NCBI GenBank assembly: GCA_023439605.1
Contig: JAEXNS010000364.1
Location: 1 to 13,940 of the forward strand
Length of the DNA stretch: 13,940 nt
Source: Bacillota bacterium
Lineage (GTDB): Bacteria > Bacillota > Clostridia > Oscillospirales > Ruminococcaceae
Direction: 5' to 3'
In this document: positions 6,481 to 13,894 of the stretch, in pieces
How the letters are laid out: each line of letters begins with the position of its first letter
How positions within the stretch are numbered: the first letter of the stretch is position 1
The notes under the pieces: generated by a model
The model's input: the letters and a program-made list of their open reading frames with translations, nothing else
The model's database searches: none
Told to the model about the DNA's origin: nothing
Made by a program: the position numbers and the translations under genes

Positions 6481-7449
6481 ATGAATTGGATAGAAATTAA
6501 TATATATACTTCAACAGAAGCCATTGATTTAATATGTGGAAATTTGTTAGATATCGGAATAAAGGGTGCTGTAATAAAGGACTCTGCTGACTTTAATGAG
6601 TTTTTAGAAAACAAAGATGGTAAATGGGATTATTTAGATGAAGATTTAATGAAACTTTCGGACTGTGAGACTTGTATAACAGTTTATGTACCTGAAAATT
6701 CACAGGGCAATGAAATGCTAATTGCTCTTAAAGCTATGTTAAAAGAGCTTTCCGTACAAGATTTAGATAAAAAATTTGGTCGTTTGGAAATAGAACTTCA
6801 AAATGTATGTGAAGAGGACTGGGCAAATAACTGGAAGCAGTATTTCAAACCTTTGCATATTGGTGAAAATCTAATTGTCAAACCTAGTTGGGAAAGTTTA
6901 AACGAAGATATATCAAAAAAAATTATTTTAGAAATAGACCCTGCTTCTAGCTTTGGTAGTGGCCAACATCATACTACTAAATTATGTTTAGAAATACTTG
7001 AAAAAAATATAAATAAAGATGATAAAGTTCTTGATATAGGTTGTGGTAGCGGAATTTTATCAATTGCATCTATTTTATTAGGTGCAAAAAGCTGCACTGC
7101 AATAGATATCGAGGAGAATTCTGTTAAAACAGCTATTGAAAACGCCTTAAAAAATAACATAGATAGAGAAAAATATACTGCTTATTATGGAAATATATTA
7201 AGCGATAATGAATTAGTATCTAAAATAGACACTGATTTTGATATGATAACTGCAAATATTGTTTCGGACGTTTTAATAGCTATGAACAGTCTGTTTAAAA
7301 ATTTCCTAAAAGAAAATGGCATACTTATTGTTTCTGGAATTATTTCTGAGAGAAAAGACGAAGTTATTTCTCATTTATCAATAAATTTTGACCTTACAGA
7401 AACTTTTGAAGAAGAAGATTGGGTTGCTTTAAAATTCATAAAAAAATAA
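6481..7449 (+). CDS. prmA: Ribosomal protein L11 methyltransferase
   Basis: S-adenosylmethionine-dependent cytosolic enzyme that trimethylates ribosomal protein L11. The 322 aa match the family's usual length. The N-terminal substrate-recognition domain starts MNWIEINIY, typical of PrmA. The linker EEDWANNWKQYFKPLHIG (about 111-128) and DPASSFGSGQHHTT (about 153-166) are PrmA signatures. The Rossmann methyltransferase domain shows LDIGCGSGILSIA (about 184-196), the acidic end of strand 2 (AIDIEENSV) and TANIVSDVL (about 257-265). The ATG at 6481 has GGAGGA about 12 nt upstream, slightly far but the only good ribosome site. A strong promoter precedes it and a hairpin terminator follows 25 bp after the stop. 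It appears to be a single-gene transcript, perhaps reading through into the topoisomerase genes. Confidence 0.95.
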   Translation: MNWIEINIYTSTEAIDLICGNLLDIGIKGAVIKDSADFNEFLENKDGKWDYLDEDLMKLSDCETCITVYVPENSQGNEMLIALKAMLKELSVQDLDKKFGRLEIELQNVCEEDWANNWKQYFKPLHIGENLIVKPSWESLNEDISKKIILEIDPASSFGSGQHHTTKLCLEILEKNINKDDKVLDIGCGSGILSIASILLGAKSCTAIDIEENSVKTAIENALKNNIDREKYTAYYGNILSDNELVSKIDTDFDMITANIVSDVLIAMNSLFKNFLKENGILIVSGIISERKDEVISHLSINFDLTETFEEEDWVALKFIKK

Positions 7450-7474
7450 AAAAATTAGAGGTGAATCTGTAAAT

Positions 7475-7500
7475 AGGAGTTGTTTTCAGCTCCTGTTTTT
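7475..7500 (+). terminator. Hairpin terminator or attenuator between prmA and the topoisomerase B gene
   Basis: AGGAGTTG (7475-7482) and CAGCTCCT (7487-7494) form an 8-bp stem (one U-G) with loop UUUU, followed by GTTTTT. It has the form of a Rho-independent terminator. It ends only 7 bp before the next ATG, leaving no room for a promoter, so transcripts of the next gene must read through it. The 5' arm contains the only AGGAG near that ATG and is buried in the stem. Confidence 0.72.
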
Positions 7501-7507
7501 ATAAATT

Positions 7508-8002
7508 ATGGCTAAATCAAAACACTATGGTAATGAAAGCATTACAATGTTAAAAGGTCCTGATAAAGTTAGAAAAAGACCAGGAGTAATATTTGGTTCA
7601 GATGGTATAGAAGGTTGTGAACATTCTATATTTGAAATAATATCAAATTCTATTGACGAAGCACGCTCAGGACATGGAGATAAAATAATAGTAACAAAAT
7701 ATAAAGATGGCACTGTAGAAGTTGAAGATTTTGGACGAGGCTGTCCAGTAGATTTTAACTCAAAAGAAGATAGATATAACTGGGAACTAGTTTATTGCGA
7801 ATTATACGCTGGTGGAAAGTATGATTCGCATTCTACAACATATGAATACTCTTTAGGCTTAAATGGTCTTGGTTTGTGTGCCACTCAATTTGCTTCTGAA
7901 TTTATGGATGTTGAGGTAAATAGGGATGGTTTTACATACACTCTACATTTTGAAAAAGGTGAAAATGTAGGTGGTTTAACAAAAAAAGAAACCAAAAGCT
8001 AA
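7508..8002 (+). CDS. N-terminal fragment of the split topoisomerase B subunit (GHKL ATPase core)
   Basis: The 164 aa that would be made if the TAA acts as a stop. They hold the ATP-binding residues (FEIISNSIDEA, DFGRG, the GLNGLGL lid) but lack the transducer lysine, so this product could bind but not properly hydrolyse ATP and could not act as a topoisomerase. The start ATG fits family N-termini (MAKxxxYGNxSI). Confidence 0.6.
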   Translation: MAKSKHYGNESITMLKGPDKVRKRPGVIFGSDGIEGCEHSIFEIISNSIDEARSGHGDKIIVTKYKDGTVEVEDFGRGCPVDFNSKEDRYNWELVYCELYAGGKYDSHSTTYEYSLGLNGLGLCATQFASEFMDVEVNRDGFTYTLHFEKGENVGGLTKKETKS

Positions 8003-8116
8003 AAAACTGGTACTAAAACAAAGTGGAAACCAGACTTAGAAGTATTTACAGAAATAAATGTTAATGATGAATACTTTAGAGATATTTTAAAAAGGCAAGC
8101 AATAGTAAATCCAAAC

Positions 8117-9487
8117 TTGTTATTTATCTTTAAATCAGAGGTTGATTCCGGTAAATTTATAGAAGAAAGATTTGTATACGAAAATGGTATAACTGATTAT
8201 GTAAACGAAATAGCAAGTAACCAAAACTTAACTTCATTTCAATTTTGGCAATGTGATAAAGTAGGAAGAGACAGACCTGATAAAAGCGATTACAAGCTAA
8301 AATTATCAGTTGCATTAACTTTTTCAAATAAAACCAAGAAAATTGAATACTATCATAATTCAAGTTTTCTTGAACATGGTGGTTCACCTGAAAAAGCCGT
8401 TAAACAAGCTTTTGTTTCACAAATAGATTCTTATTTAAAACAAAATAACAAATACTTGAAAAATGAAAGCAAAATAAATTTTGTTGATATAGAAGAGTGT
8501 TTAATTTTAATTTCATCTTCTTTTTCAACACAAACTTCCTATGAAAATCAAACAAAAAAAGCAATTACAAATAAGTTTATATATGAAGCTATGACAGAAT
8601 TTCTAAAGCATCAACTTGAAGTTTACTTTATAGAAAATCCTGATGAAGCGACTAAAATATGTGAACAAATAATAATAAATAAAAGAAGTCGTGAAAACGC
8701 AGAAAAAACCAGATTAAATATCAAAAAAAAGCTTGCTGGAAATATAGATTTATCAAATATGGTTCAAAAGTTTGTTGACTGTAGAACAAAAGATATAACT
8801 AGACGTGAACTATATATAGTTGAAGGAGATTCTGCTTTAGGTGCCGTTAAACTTGCTCGTGAAGCCGAATTCCAAGCCATAATTCCTGTAAGAGGTAAGA
8901 TTTTAAACTGTCTAAAAGCTGATTATGATAAAATATTTAAAAACGAAATTATTACAGACATAATAAAAGTTTTGGGTTGCGGAGTAGAAGTAAAGTCCAA
9001 ATCAAACAAAGACTTGTCCTACTTTAACCTGGAAAATTTAAAGTGGAATAAAATAATTATTTGTACTGATGCAGATGTAGACGGATTTCAAATAAGAACC
9101 TTAATTCTCACCATGCTGTATAGACTTGTGCCTACTTTAATAGATAATGATTATGTTTATATTGCAGAATCACCACTTTTTGAAATAAATACAAAAGATC
9201 AAACATATTTTGCATATACCGAAAGAGAAAAAACAAATATACTAAAAAAACTAGGTACTCAAAAATATACTTTACAACGTTCAAAAGGTTTGGGTGAAAA
9301 TGAACCTGAAATGATGTCTTTAACAACTATGAATCCTGATACTAGAAGACTTATAAAAGTAACTGGTGATACTGTAGAGTCAACTGCATATATGTTTGAT
9401 ATGCTTTTAGGTGATAATCTACAAGGTAGAAAAGATTATATTTCTGAATATGGCGGCAATTATCTTGACATGGCCGATATTTCTTAG
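8117..9487 (+). CDS. C-terminal fragment of the split topoisomerase B subunit (transducer plus TOPRIM)
   Basis: After the TAA the frame stays open from 8003 to the TAG at 9485-9487. The first usable start codon is a TTG at 8117 inside the conserved NPNLLFIF strand, with no ribosome site, so independent translation is doubtful. The sequence from 8003 to 8116 (starting KTGTKTKWKPD) clearly belongs to the same protein. The TOPRIM Mg-binding residues (EGDSA, DADVDG) are intact. The stop lies 17 nt before the A-subunit ATG. Confidence 0.55.
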   Translation: MLFIFKSEVDSGKFIEERFVYENGITDYVNEIASNQNLTSFQFWQCDKVGRDRPDKSDYKLKLSVALTFSNKTKKIEYYHNSSFLEHGGSPEKAVKQAFVSQIDSYLKQNNKYLKNESKINFVDIEECLILISSSFSTQTSYENQTKKAITNKFIYEAMTEFLKHQLEVYFIENPDEATKICEQIIINKRSRENAEKTRLNIKKKLAGNIDLSNMVQKFVDCRTKDITRRELYIVEGDSALGAVKLAREAEFQAIIPVRGKILNCLKADYDKIFKNEIITDIIKVLGCGVEVKSKSNKDLSYFNLENLKWNKIIICTDADVDGFQIRTLILTMLYRLVPTLIDNDYVYIAESPLFEINTKDQTYFAYTEREKTNILKKLGTQKYTLQRSKGLGENEPEMMSLTTMNPDTRRLIKVTGDTVESTAYMFDMLLGDNLQGRKDYISEYGGNYLDMADIS

Positions 9488-9504
9488 TCAAAAGGAAGGT
9501 AAAA

Positions 9505-11745
9505 ATGGCAAAAAAAAACAACAAGGAAATAAAAAACAAAACCAATATACCAAAAGCATACATTGAAGGTGCAGGAATTGTAGTTAATGAAAAGATAACT
9601 GAAACTTTAGAAAAAAACTACATGCCTTATGCAATGAGTGTAATTGTTTCGAGAGCATTACCAGAAATAGACGGATTCAAGCCATCTCATCGAAAACTTT
9701 TATATACAATGTATAAAATGGGGTTACTTACAGGTTCAAGAACAAAATCTGCAAATGTAGTAGGTCAAACTATGAGATTGAACCCTCATGGAGATGGTGC
9801 TATTTATGAAACCTTAGTTAGATTATCACGAGGGAATGGAACTTTATTGCATTCTTATATAGATTCAAAAGGTAACTTTGGTAAATCATATTCCCGTGAT
9901 ATGGCATATGCTGCTTCTAGATATACTGAGGTTAAACTTGACGCTATATGCAATGAATTATTTAAGGATATAGATAAAAATACTGTAGACTTCATTCCAA
10001 ATTATGATAATTCAACTACTGAACCAACTCTTTTACCAGCTTCTTTCCCATCTATTTTAATTAATTCAAACGTAGGAATTGCCGTTTCTATGGCAAGTAC
10101 TGTATGCCCTTTTAATTTGGCAGAAGTTTGTGAAACATGTATAGCTTTAATTAAAAATCCAAATCACGATATTTTGAGCACTCTCAAATCGCCTGACTTC
10201 CCTACTGGTGGATTTATTTTATATGATGAGGATGAAACAAAGAAAATTTATGAAACTGGTAGAGGTTCTATAAAAATTCGTTCTAAATATAGTTATGATG
10301 CTTTAGCAAATTGTATTGAAGTAACAGAAATACCATATGGAACTACAATAGAAGCCATCATAGATAAAATTATAGATTTAATAAAAAACGGTAAAATAAG
10401 AGAGATTTCTTATTTACGTGACGAAACTGATTTAAGTGGATTAAAAATTGCCATAGACTTAAAAAGAGGAATTGACCCTGATAAATTAATGCAGAAATTA
10501 TACAGAATGACTCCATTACAGGACAATTATTCTTGTAATTTCAACATATTAATAAATGGTAATCCACGTGTAATGGGTGTACGTGAAATATTAACTGAAT
10601 GGACTAAATTTAGAGAAGACTGTGTCAGAAGAAGAGTAATTTTTGAATTAAATAAAAAAAGTGAAAAATTACATTTGTTAAAAGCTTTGCAAAAAATTCT
10701 ACTCGATATAGATAAAGCTATAAAAATAGTAAGGGAAACTGAAGAGGAAAATGAAGTAGTTTCAAACTTAATGATTGGTTTTGGCATTGATACTATTCAG
10801 GCTGAATATGTTGCGGAAATCAAACTACGACATCTAAACCGAGAATATATATTAAACAGAACTAAAGAAATCAGCGAACTTGAAAATCAAATAAAGGAAA
10901 TGCAAGAAACACTTGAAGACCGTAAAAAAATATTGAAAATAATAATTGATGAACTTAAAAACGTCATAAAAAAATATCAAAAACCTAGACAAAGTGTTCT
11001 TATGTATCCTGCAGAAGTAGAAGAATATATAGAAGAAGACGAAACTCCTGATTATAACGCCACTATCTTTCTCTCAAATAGCGGATATTTCAAAAAAATA
11101 ATTCCTCAATCTTTAAGAATGAACAGTGAACAAAAACTTAAAGAAGGAGATTATATAACTACTCAAATTGAAATTTCAAATAAATATGATATTATATTTT
11201 TCAGTGACAAATATCAAGTTTATAAAACTAAAGCAAGTGCTTTTGATGATTCAAAATCAAGTGTACTTGGTGAATACATTCCTGCAAAACTTGAATTTGA
11301 TGAAAATGAATTTGTTTTTAGTATGTTTGCAACAAAAGATTATTCTGGTTATTTACTTTTTATATATGAAAACGGTAAAATAGCTAAAATCCCACTATCT
11401 TCATATCAAACAAAAACCAACAGAAAAAAACTTACCAATGCATATTCTGACAAATTCCCACTTATCAAAATAATATTTATTGAAGAGGATTGTGACATTT
11501 TAATTCGTTCTTCAAATGGGCGTGCTTTAATATTTAACACAGAATTGATAAACCCTAAAACCACACGAGATAGTATAGGTGTTCAAGTATTAAACTTAAA
11601 AGCAAAAGCTACAGTAGAAAGTGCAGAAATGGATATATCTGATATGGAACCCGACCTATACAGCAAATTTAAAGTTAAAACTATACCTGCCTCTGGTTCT
11701 ATTTCCAAATCACTTCCCCCTTCAAATCAATTAAGTCTATTATAA
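9505..11745 (+). CDS. Type IIA topoisomerase A subunit (GyrA/ParC-like)
   Basis: The 746-aa breakage-reunion subunit of an ATP-dependent type IIA topoisomerase, partner of the B subunit just upstream. In order: N-terminal winged helix (NYMPYAMSVIVSRALPEIDGFKPSHRK split over about 38-63), recognition helix NPHGDGAIYET (about 93-103), catalytic tyrosine Y140 in AASRYTEVKLD, tower domain (about 160-360), coiled coil (about 370-490), then a C-terminal beta-propeller of short repeats (about 520-710: IFLSNSGYFKKI, YQVYKTKASAF, ILIRSSNGRALIF). No gyrase QRRGGRG box is seen, so a decatenating, topo IV-like role is more likely than supercoiling. At the quinolone-sensitive serine position it has glycine (G98), with E102 at the acidic position. 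The ATG has AAGGAAGG 5-6 nt upstream. The gene is intact and strongly started even though its partner is interrupted. Confidence 0.9.
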   Translation: MAKKNNKEIKNKTNIPKAYIEGAGIVVNEKITETLEKNYMPYAMSVIVSRALPEIDGFKPSHRKLLYTMYKMGLLTGSRTKSANVVGQTMRLNPHGDGAIYETLVRLSRGNGTLLHSYIDSKGNFGKSYSRDMAYAASRYTEVKLDAICNELFKDIDKNTVDFIPNYDNSTTEPTLLPASFPSILINSNVGIAVSMASTVCPFNLAEVCETCIALIKNPNHDILSTLKSPDFPTGGFILYDEDETKKIYETGRGSIKIRSKYSYDALANCIEVTEIPYGTTIEAIIDKIIDLIKNGKIREISYLRDETDLSGLKIAIDLKRGIDPDKLMQKLYRMTPLQDNYSCNFNILINGNPRVMGVREILTEWTKFREDCVRRRVIFELNKKSEKLHLLKALQKILLDIDKAIKIVRETEEENEVVSNLMIGFGIDTIQAEYVAEIKLRHLNREYILNRTKEISELENQIKEMQETLEDRKKILKIIIDELKNVIKKYQKPRQSVLMYPAEVEEYIEEDETPDYNATIFLSNSGYFKKIIPQSLRMNSEQKLKEGDYITTQIEISNKYDIIFFSDKYQVYKTKASAFDDSKSSVLGEYIPAKLEFDENEFVFSMFATKDYSGYLLFIYENGKIAKIPLSSYQTKTNRKKLTNAYSDKFPLIKIIFIEEDCDILIRSSNGRALIFNTELINPKTTRDSIGVQVLNLKAKATVESAEMDISDMEPDLYSKFKVKTIPASGSISKSLPPSNQLSLL

Positions 11746-11779
11746 AATCAAATATATAAATTCGTTATTATTCATTCTT

Positions 11780-11895
11780 TAATGGTAAAGTTTGCGATTT
11801 TACAGGAGTTTCGACTCTTCGGAGTCGATCGGGCTTTCCGGTCGCCCTGGACCTTCGGTTAAACATCTTTGCATTATATATAGCTGAATAGTAAC
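11780..11895. repeat. GC-rich structured repeat, copy C
   Basis: Homologous to copies A and B nearly 8 kb away, same strand orientation. From 11810 to 11866 it differs from copy A at only about five or six positions. Stems: TCGACTC/GAGTCGA (11811-11817/11822-11828) closed by TTCG, a C(UUCG)G tetraloop on the plus strand; TCGG/CCGG with one U-G (11829-11832/11838-11841); and a weakened 5' stem (11791-11795/11802-11806). It shares the TAGCTGAATAGTAA tail with copy A. It begins about 35 bp after the topoisomerase A stop and precedes that gene's terminator. Confidence 0.85.
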
Positions 11896-11902
11896 ATAAA
11901 TT

Positions 11903-11942
11903 CTGCATTAAATCTTCTTATGAAGTTATAATGCAGTTTTTT
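11903..11942 (+). terminator. Rho-independent terminator after the topoisomerase genes
   Basis: CTGCATTA (11903-11910) pairs perfectly with TAATGCAG (11929-11936), with an inner CTTC/GAAG stem and TTAT loop, followed by TTTTTT. It closes the prmA/topoisomerase transcript before the marR promoter. Confidence 0.82.
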
Positions 11943-11964
11943 CATTAATTATTTTTAAAACTTA

Positions 11965-11993
11965 TTGACAATACTAATTTATAATGATATTAT
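11965..11993 (+). promoter_or_regulatory. marR-MATE operon promoter
   Basis: Perfect TTGACA (11965-11970), a 17-bp spacer, then TATTAT (11988-11993) preceded by TGa at 11985-11987 (extended -10). Transcription would start near 12000, at the edge of the tandem palindromes. Confidence 0.72.
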
Positions 11994-12000
11994 ATTTATA

Positions 12001-12029
12001 GTTGAATTTTCAACAGTTGAATTTTCAAT
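12001..12029. promoter_or_regulatory. Tandem palindromic operator, probable MarR autoregulatory site
   Basis: GTTGAATTTTCAAC (12001-12014, perfect palindrome) and GTTGAATTTTCAAT (12016-12029) are repeated at 15-bp spacing. They begin just after the -10 element, where a bound repressor would block the polymerase. MarR proteins bind such short palindromes as dimers and often control their own operon. The pairing of this site with this MarR is inferred from position. Confidence 0.62.
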
Positions 12030-12046
12030 TAATATAGGAGGTAAAA

Positions 12047-12487
12047 ATGAATTTTCATATAATAAACATGTTACTTAAATATGCAAAAAACTACGGCCAT
12101 AGTAAAATACACAAATCTGGGGTGAATGATACTGAGCATAAAATATGTGCTTTACTATATTTTCACAATAGTTTATCACAAGATATGGTATCAAGTATGC
12201 TTTTACTCGATAAAACCACTGTTGCAAAGGCACTTTTAGCTCTTGAAAAACGTGAACTAATTACACGTGAACAAAACCCTAATAATAGACGTAAAAATAT
12301 TTTAAACATTACAAATCTAGGCAAGGAAACTATTTCGGATATAGTTTCTATATATGATGAATGGCTTGAAAAAGTTGAGTCTTGTCTTTCCATTAATGAA
12401 AAAGAACAATTCCATACTTTGTGCAATAAATTACTAGATAACGCCAAACAAATTGAAAAGGATGAATTAAAAAATGAACTCCACTAA
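12047..12487 (+). CDS. MarR-family transcriptional regulator
   Basis: The 146-aa winged-helix regulator has the usual MarR size. Flanking dimerisation helices (about 1-25 and 96-146) enclose the DNA-binding part: helix-turn-helix about 43-66 (SQDMVSSMLLLDKTTVAKALLALEKR) and the wing with the family pattern LITREQNPNNRRKNILNITNLGKE (about 71-94). AGGAGG lies 5 nt before the ATG. The gene ends inside the start of the MATE gene (14-bp overlap), indicating coupled translation. By analogy to MepR-MepA of Staphylococcus aureus it probably represses the pump and itself, released by a toxic ligand. The ligand is unknown. Confidence 0.92.
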   Translation: MNFHIINMLLKYAKNYGHSKIHKSGVNDTEHKICALLYFHNSLSQDMVSSMLLLDKTTVAKALLALEKRELITREQNPNNRRKNILNITNLGKETISDIVSIYDEWLEKVESCLSINEKEQFHTLCNKLLDNAKQIEKDELKNELH

Positions 12488-13838
12488 GCAAATCGAACTT
12501 ATGAGTAATACCCCTGTTACAAAGGCAATACTTAAAATGTCTATACCTGTTGTTTTAGGAATGATGGTTCAAGTATTTTACAACCTTGTAGACACTTTTT
12601 TCATTGGAAAAATGAATGATGAAAATCAACTTGCAGCCGCAAATATTACAACCCCAATATTTATGCTTATGATGGCAATAGCGACTATAGTTAGTACTGG
12701 TGCTGCATCATATATTTCGAGATGTCTAGGAAATAAGGATAATAAGTCAGCCAACAAAACATTATCTACAGGAATTTCTATTTGCATAATTCTTTCTTTT
12801 ATTATCATGTTGATCGGGCTTATATTGAACAAAAAAATTATTGTTGTTTTAGGTGCAACTGAATCAGTATATCCTTATGCACTTCAATATACAACTGTTA
12901 TGCTTATGGGAGCATTACCAGTTATGCTTAATTATACCTTTGGCCAACTTTTAAGAAGTGAAGGTACTGTTATGCCATCTATTATTGGAATGATGATAGG
13001 AACTGTTGTAAATATTATTTTCGATCCTATCTTTATATTTCTATTTGATATGGGTATTAAAGGTGCTGCAATTGCCACCGTTCTTGGAAATCTAGCATCT
13101 GTTTTATATTATATGTATTATTATTTATCTGGAAAAACTCTTGTAAAATTGAATTTTAAATACATATCTGCTGAAAAAAGAATTTTGTTACAAACTTTTT
13201 CAATTGGAATTCCTGCTGCTCTTAGTCAATTTTTAATGAGTGGTGCAATGATTACATGCAATAATCTTGCAAAGCACTATGGAGAAAATGCTGTTGCTGG
13301 TATGGGCATAGCAACTAAACTAATTTATATAGGTACATTTATTTTTATGGGTTTTGCAGCAGGATGTCAGCCACTTGTTGGATATAATTATGGTGCAAAA
13401 AATTATCAACGAATTAAATCAATAATTAAAAGTGGAATTATAATCACTGAAAGTATAGGCATCTTTTTAATAATTATTTTTGGATTATTAAACCCCACCC
13501 TTATCGGCATTTTTACACCTTTAAATGAGGTCATTAATGAAGGTACAAAAGTACTTAGCATTTATATGTTTTCCTTTATAATTATTGGTCCACAAATGAT
13601 AATTTCTACAACAATACAAGCCTTCGGTAAGGCTAAAGAGTCTTTAATTCTATCTGTTGCACGTCAAGGTTTATTTTACATTCCTCTATTATTTTTATTA
13701 AACAAAAATTTTTCTTTCAAAGGTTTACTCTTTGCACAACCTATTGCAGATGCAATGACTCTTACACTTGGTTGCATATTATTAATTAACCTTATTTTAT
13801 CATTTAATAAAGAAAAAAAAAAGTTAATAAAATTATAA
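12474..13838 (+). CDS. MATE-family multidrug efflux transporter
   Basis: A 454-aa inner-membrane antiporter with about twelve hydrophobic helices in two homologous halves. The N-terminal half begins at the family motif SIPVVLGMMVQVFYNLVDTFFIG (about 23-45) and has GAASYISRCLGNKD (about 81-94). The second half repeats the pattern (SIGIPAALSQFLMSGAM, about 243-259; GFAAGCQPLVGYNYGAKN, about 298-315). The layout fits the NorM/MepA type of cation-driven drug exporters. The ATG at 12474 overlaps the end of marR and uses GGATGA in that gene as its ribosome site. Substrates cannot be told from the sequence. Its own terminator follows 13 bp after the stop. Confidence 0.92.
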   Translation: MNSTKQIELMSNTPVTKAILKMSIPVVLGMMVQVFYNLVDTFFIGKMNDENQLAAANITTPIFMLMMAIATIVSTGAASYISRCLGNKDNKSANKTLSTGISICIILSFIIMLIGLILNKKIIVVLGATESVYPYALQYTTVMLMGALPVMLNYTFGQLLRSEGTVMPSIIGMMIGTVVNIIFDPIFIFLFDMGIKGAAIATVLGNLASVLYYMYYYLSGKTLVKLNFKYISAEKRILLQTFSIGIPAALSQFLMSGAMITCNNLAKHYGENAVAGMGIATKLIYIGTFIFMGFAAGCQPLVGYNYGAKNYQRIKSIIKSGIIITESIGIFLIIIFGLLNPTLIGIFTPLNEVINEGTKVLSIYMFSFIIIGPQMIISTTIQAFGKAKESLILSVARQGLFYIPLLFLLNKNFSFKGLLFAQPIADAMTLTLGCILLINLILSFNKEKKKLIKL

Positions 13839-13851
13839 ATTTATCCATAAT

Positions 13852-13890
13852 AAAAAGCAGTAATTCAAAAAGGAGTTTACTGCTTTTTTT
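13852..13890. terminator. Terminator after the MATE gene, probably bidirectional
   Basis: AAAAAGCAGTAA (13852-13863) pairs over 12 bp with TTACTGCTTTTT (13877-13888), loop of 13 nt, followed by TT and AT-rich sequence. The A-tract on the left gives a U-tract on the other strand, so it could also end a convergent gene from the right. Confidence 0.85.
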
Positions 13891-13894
13891 ATTT

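Larger units (their letters stand above)
7508..9487 (+). pseudogene. Type IIA topoisomerase B subunit (GyrB/ParE-like), split by an in-frame TAA
   Basis: One 659-codon reading frame interrupted once, by TAA at 8000-8002 (codon 165). Both sides are in the same frame and join as a normal protein: KKETKS, stop, then KTGTKTKWKPDLEVFTEI, matching the (K/R)TGT-x-WKPDLEVF block of the family. In order: GHKL ATPase domain with E43/N47 in FEIISNSIDEA, DFGRG (D74), AGGKYD and the ATP lid GLNGLGLCATQFAS (GLHGVGASVVNALS in ordinary GyrB); transducer with QTKKAI (about 348); TOPRIM with VEGDSALG (E439), PVRGKILN, DADVDG (D521) and RSKGLGENEP (about 592). It belongs to a divergent clostridial lineage annotated as gyrase/topo IV B, probably a second enzyme beside housekeeping gyrase. 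No ribosome site precedes the ATG. Recent nonsense mutation, sequencing error and readthrough are all open; a plain decayed gene would show more damage. Confidence 0.8.

Noticed and set aside
7508..9487. Programmed frameshift or alternative genetic code as the reason for the split topoisomerase gene.
   Set aside because: Both halves are in the same frame, so no shift is needed, and TAA ends most other genes in this window, so it is not reassigned.
11762..11868. Minus-strand ORF of about 30 codons through repeat copy C (starting ATG TTT AAC CGA), and a shorter one in copy B.
   Set aside because: The frame is not kept in copy A (no ATG) and is cut by a stop in copy B. Conservation follows the stems, not codons.
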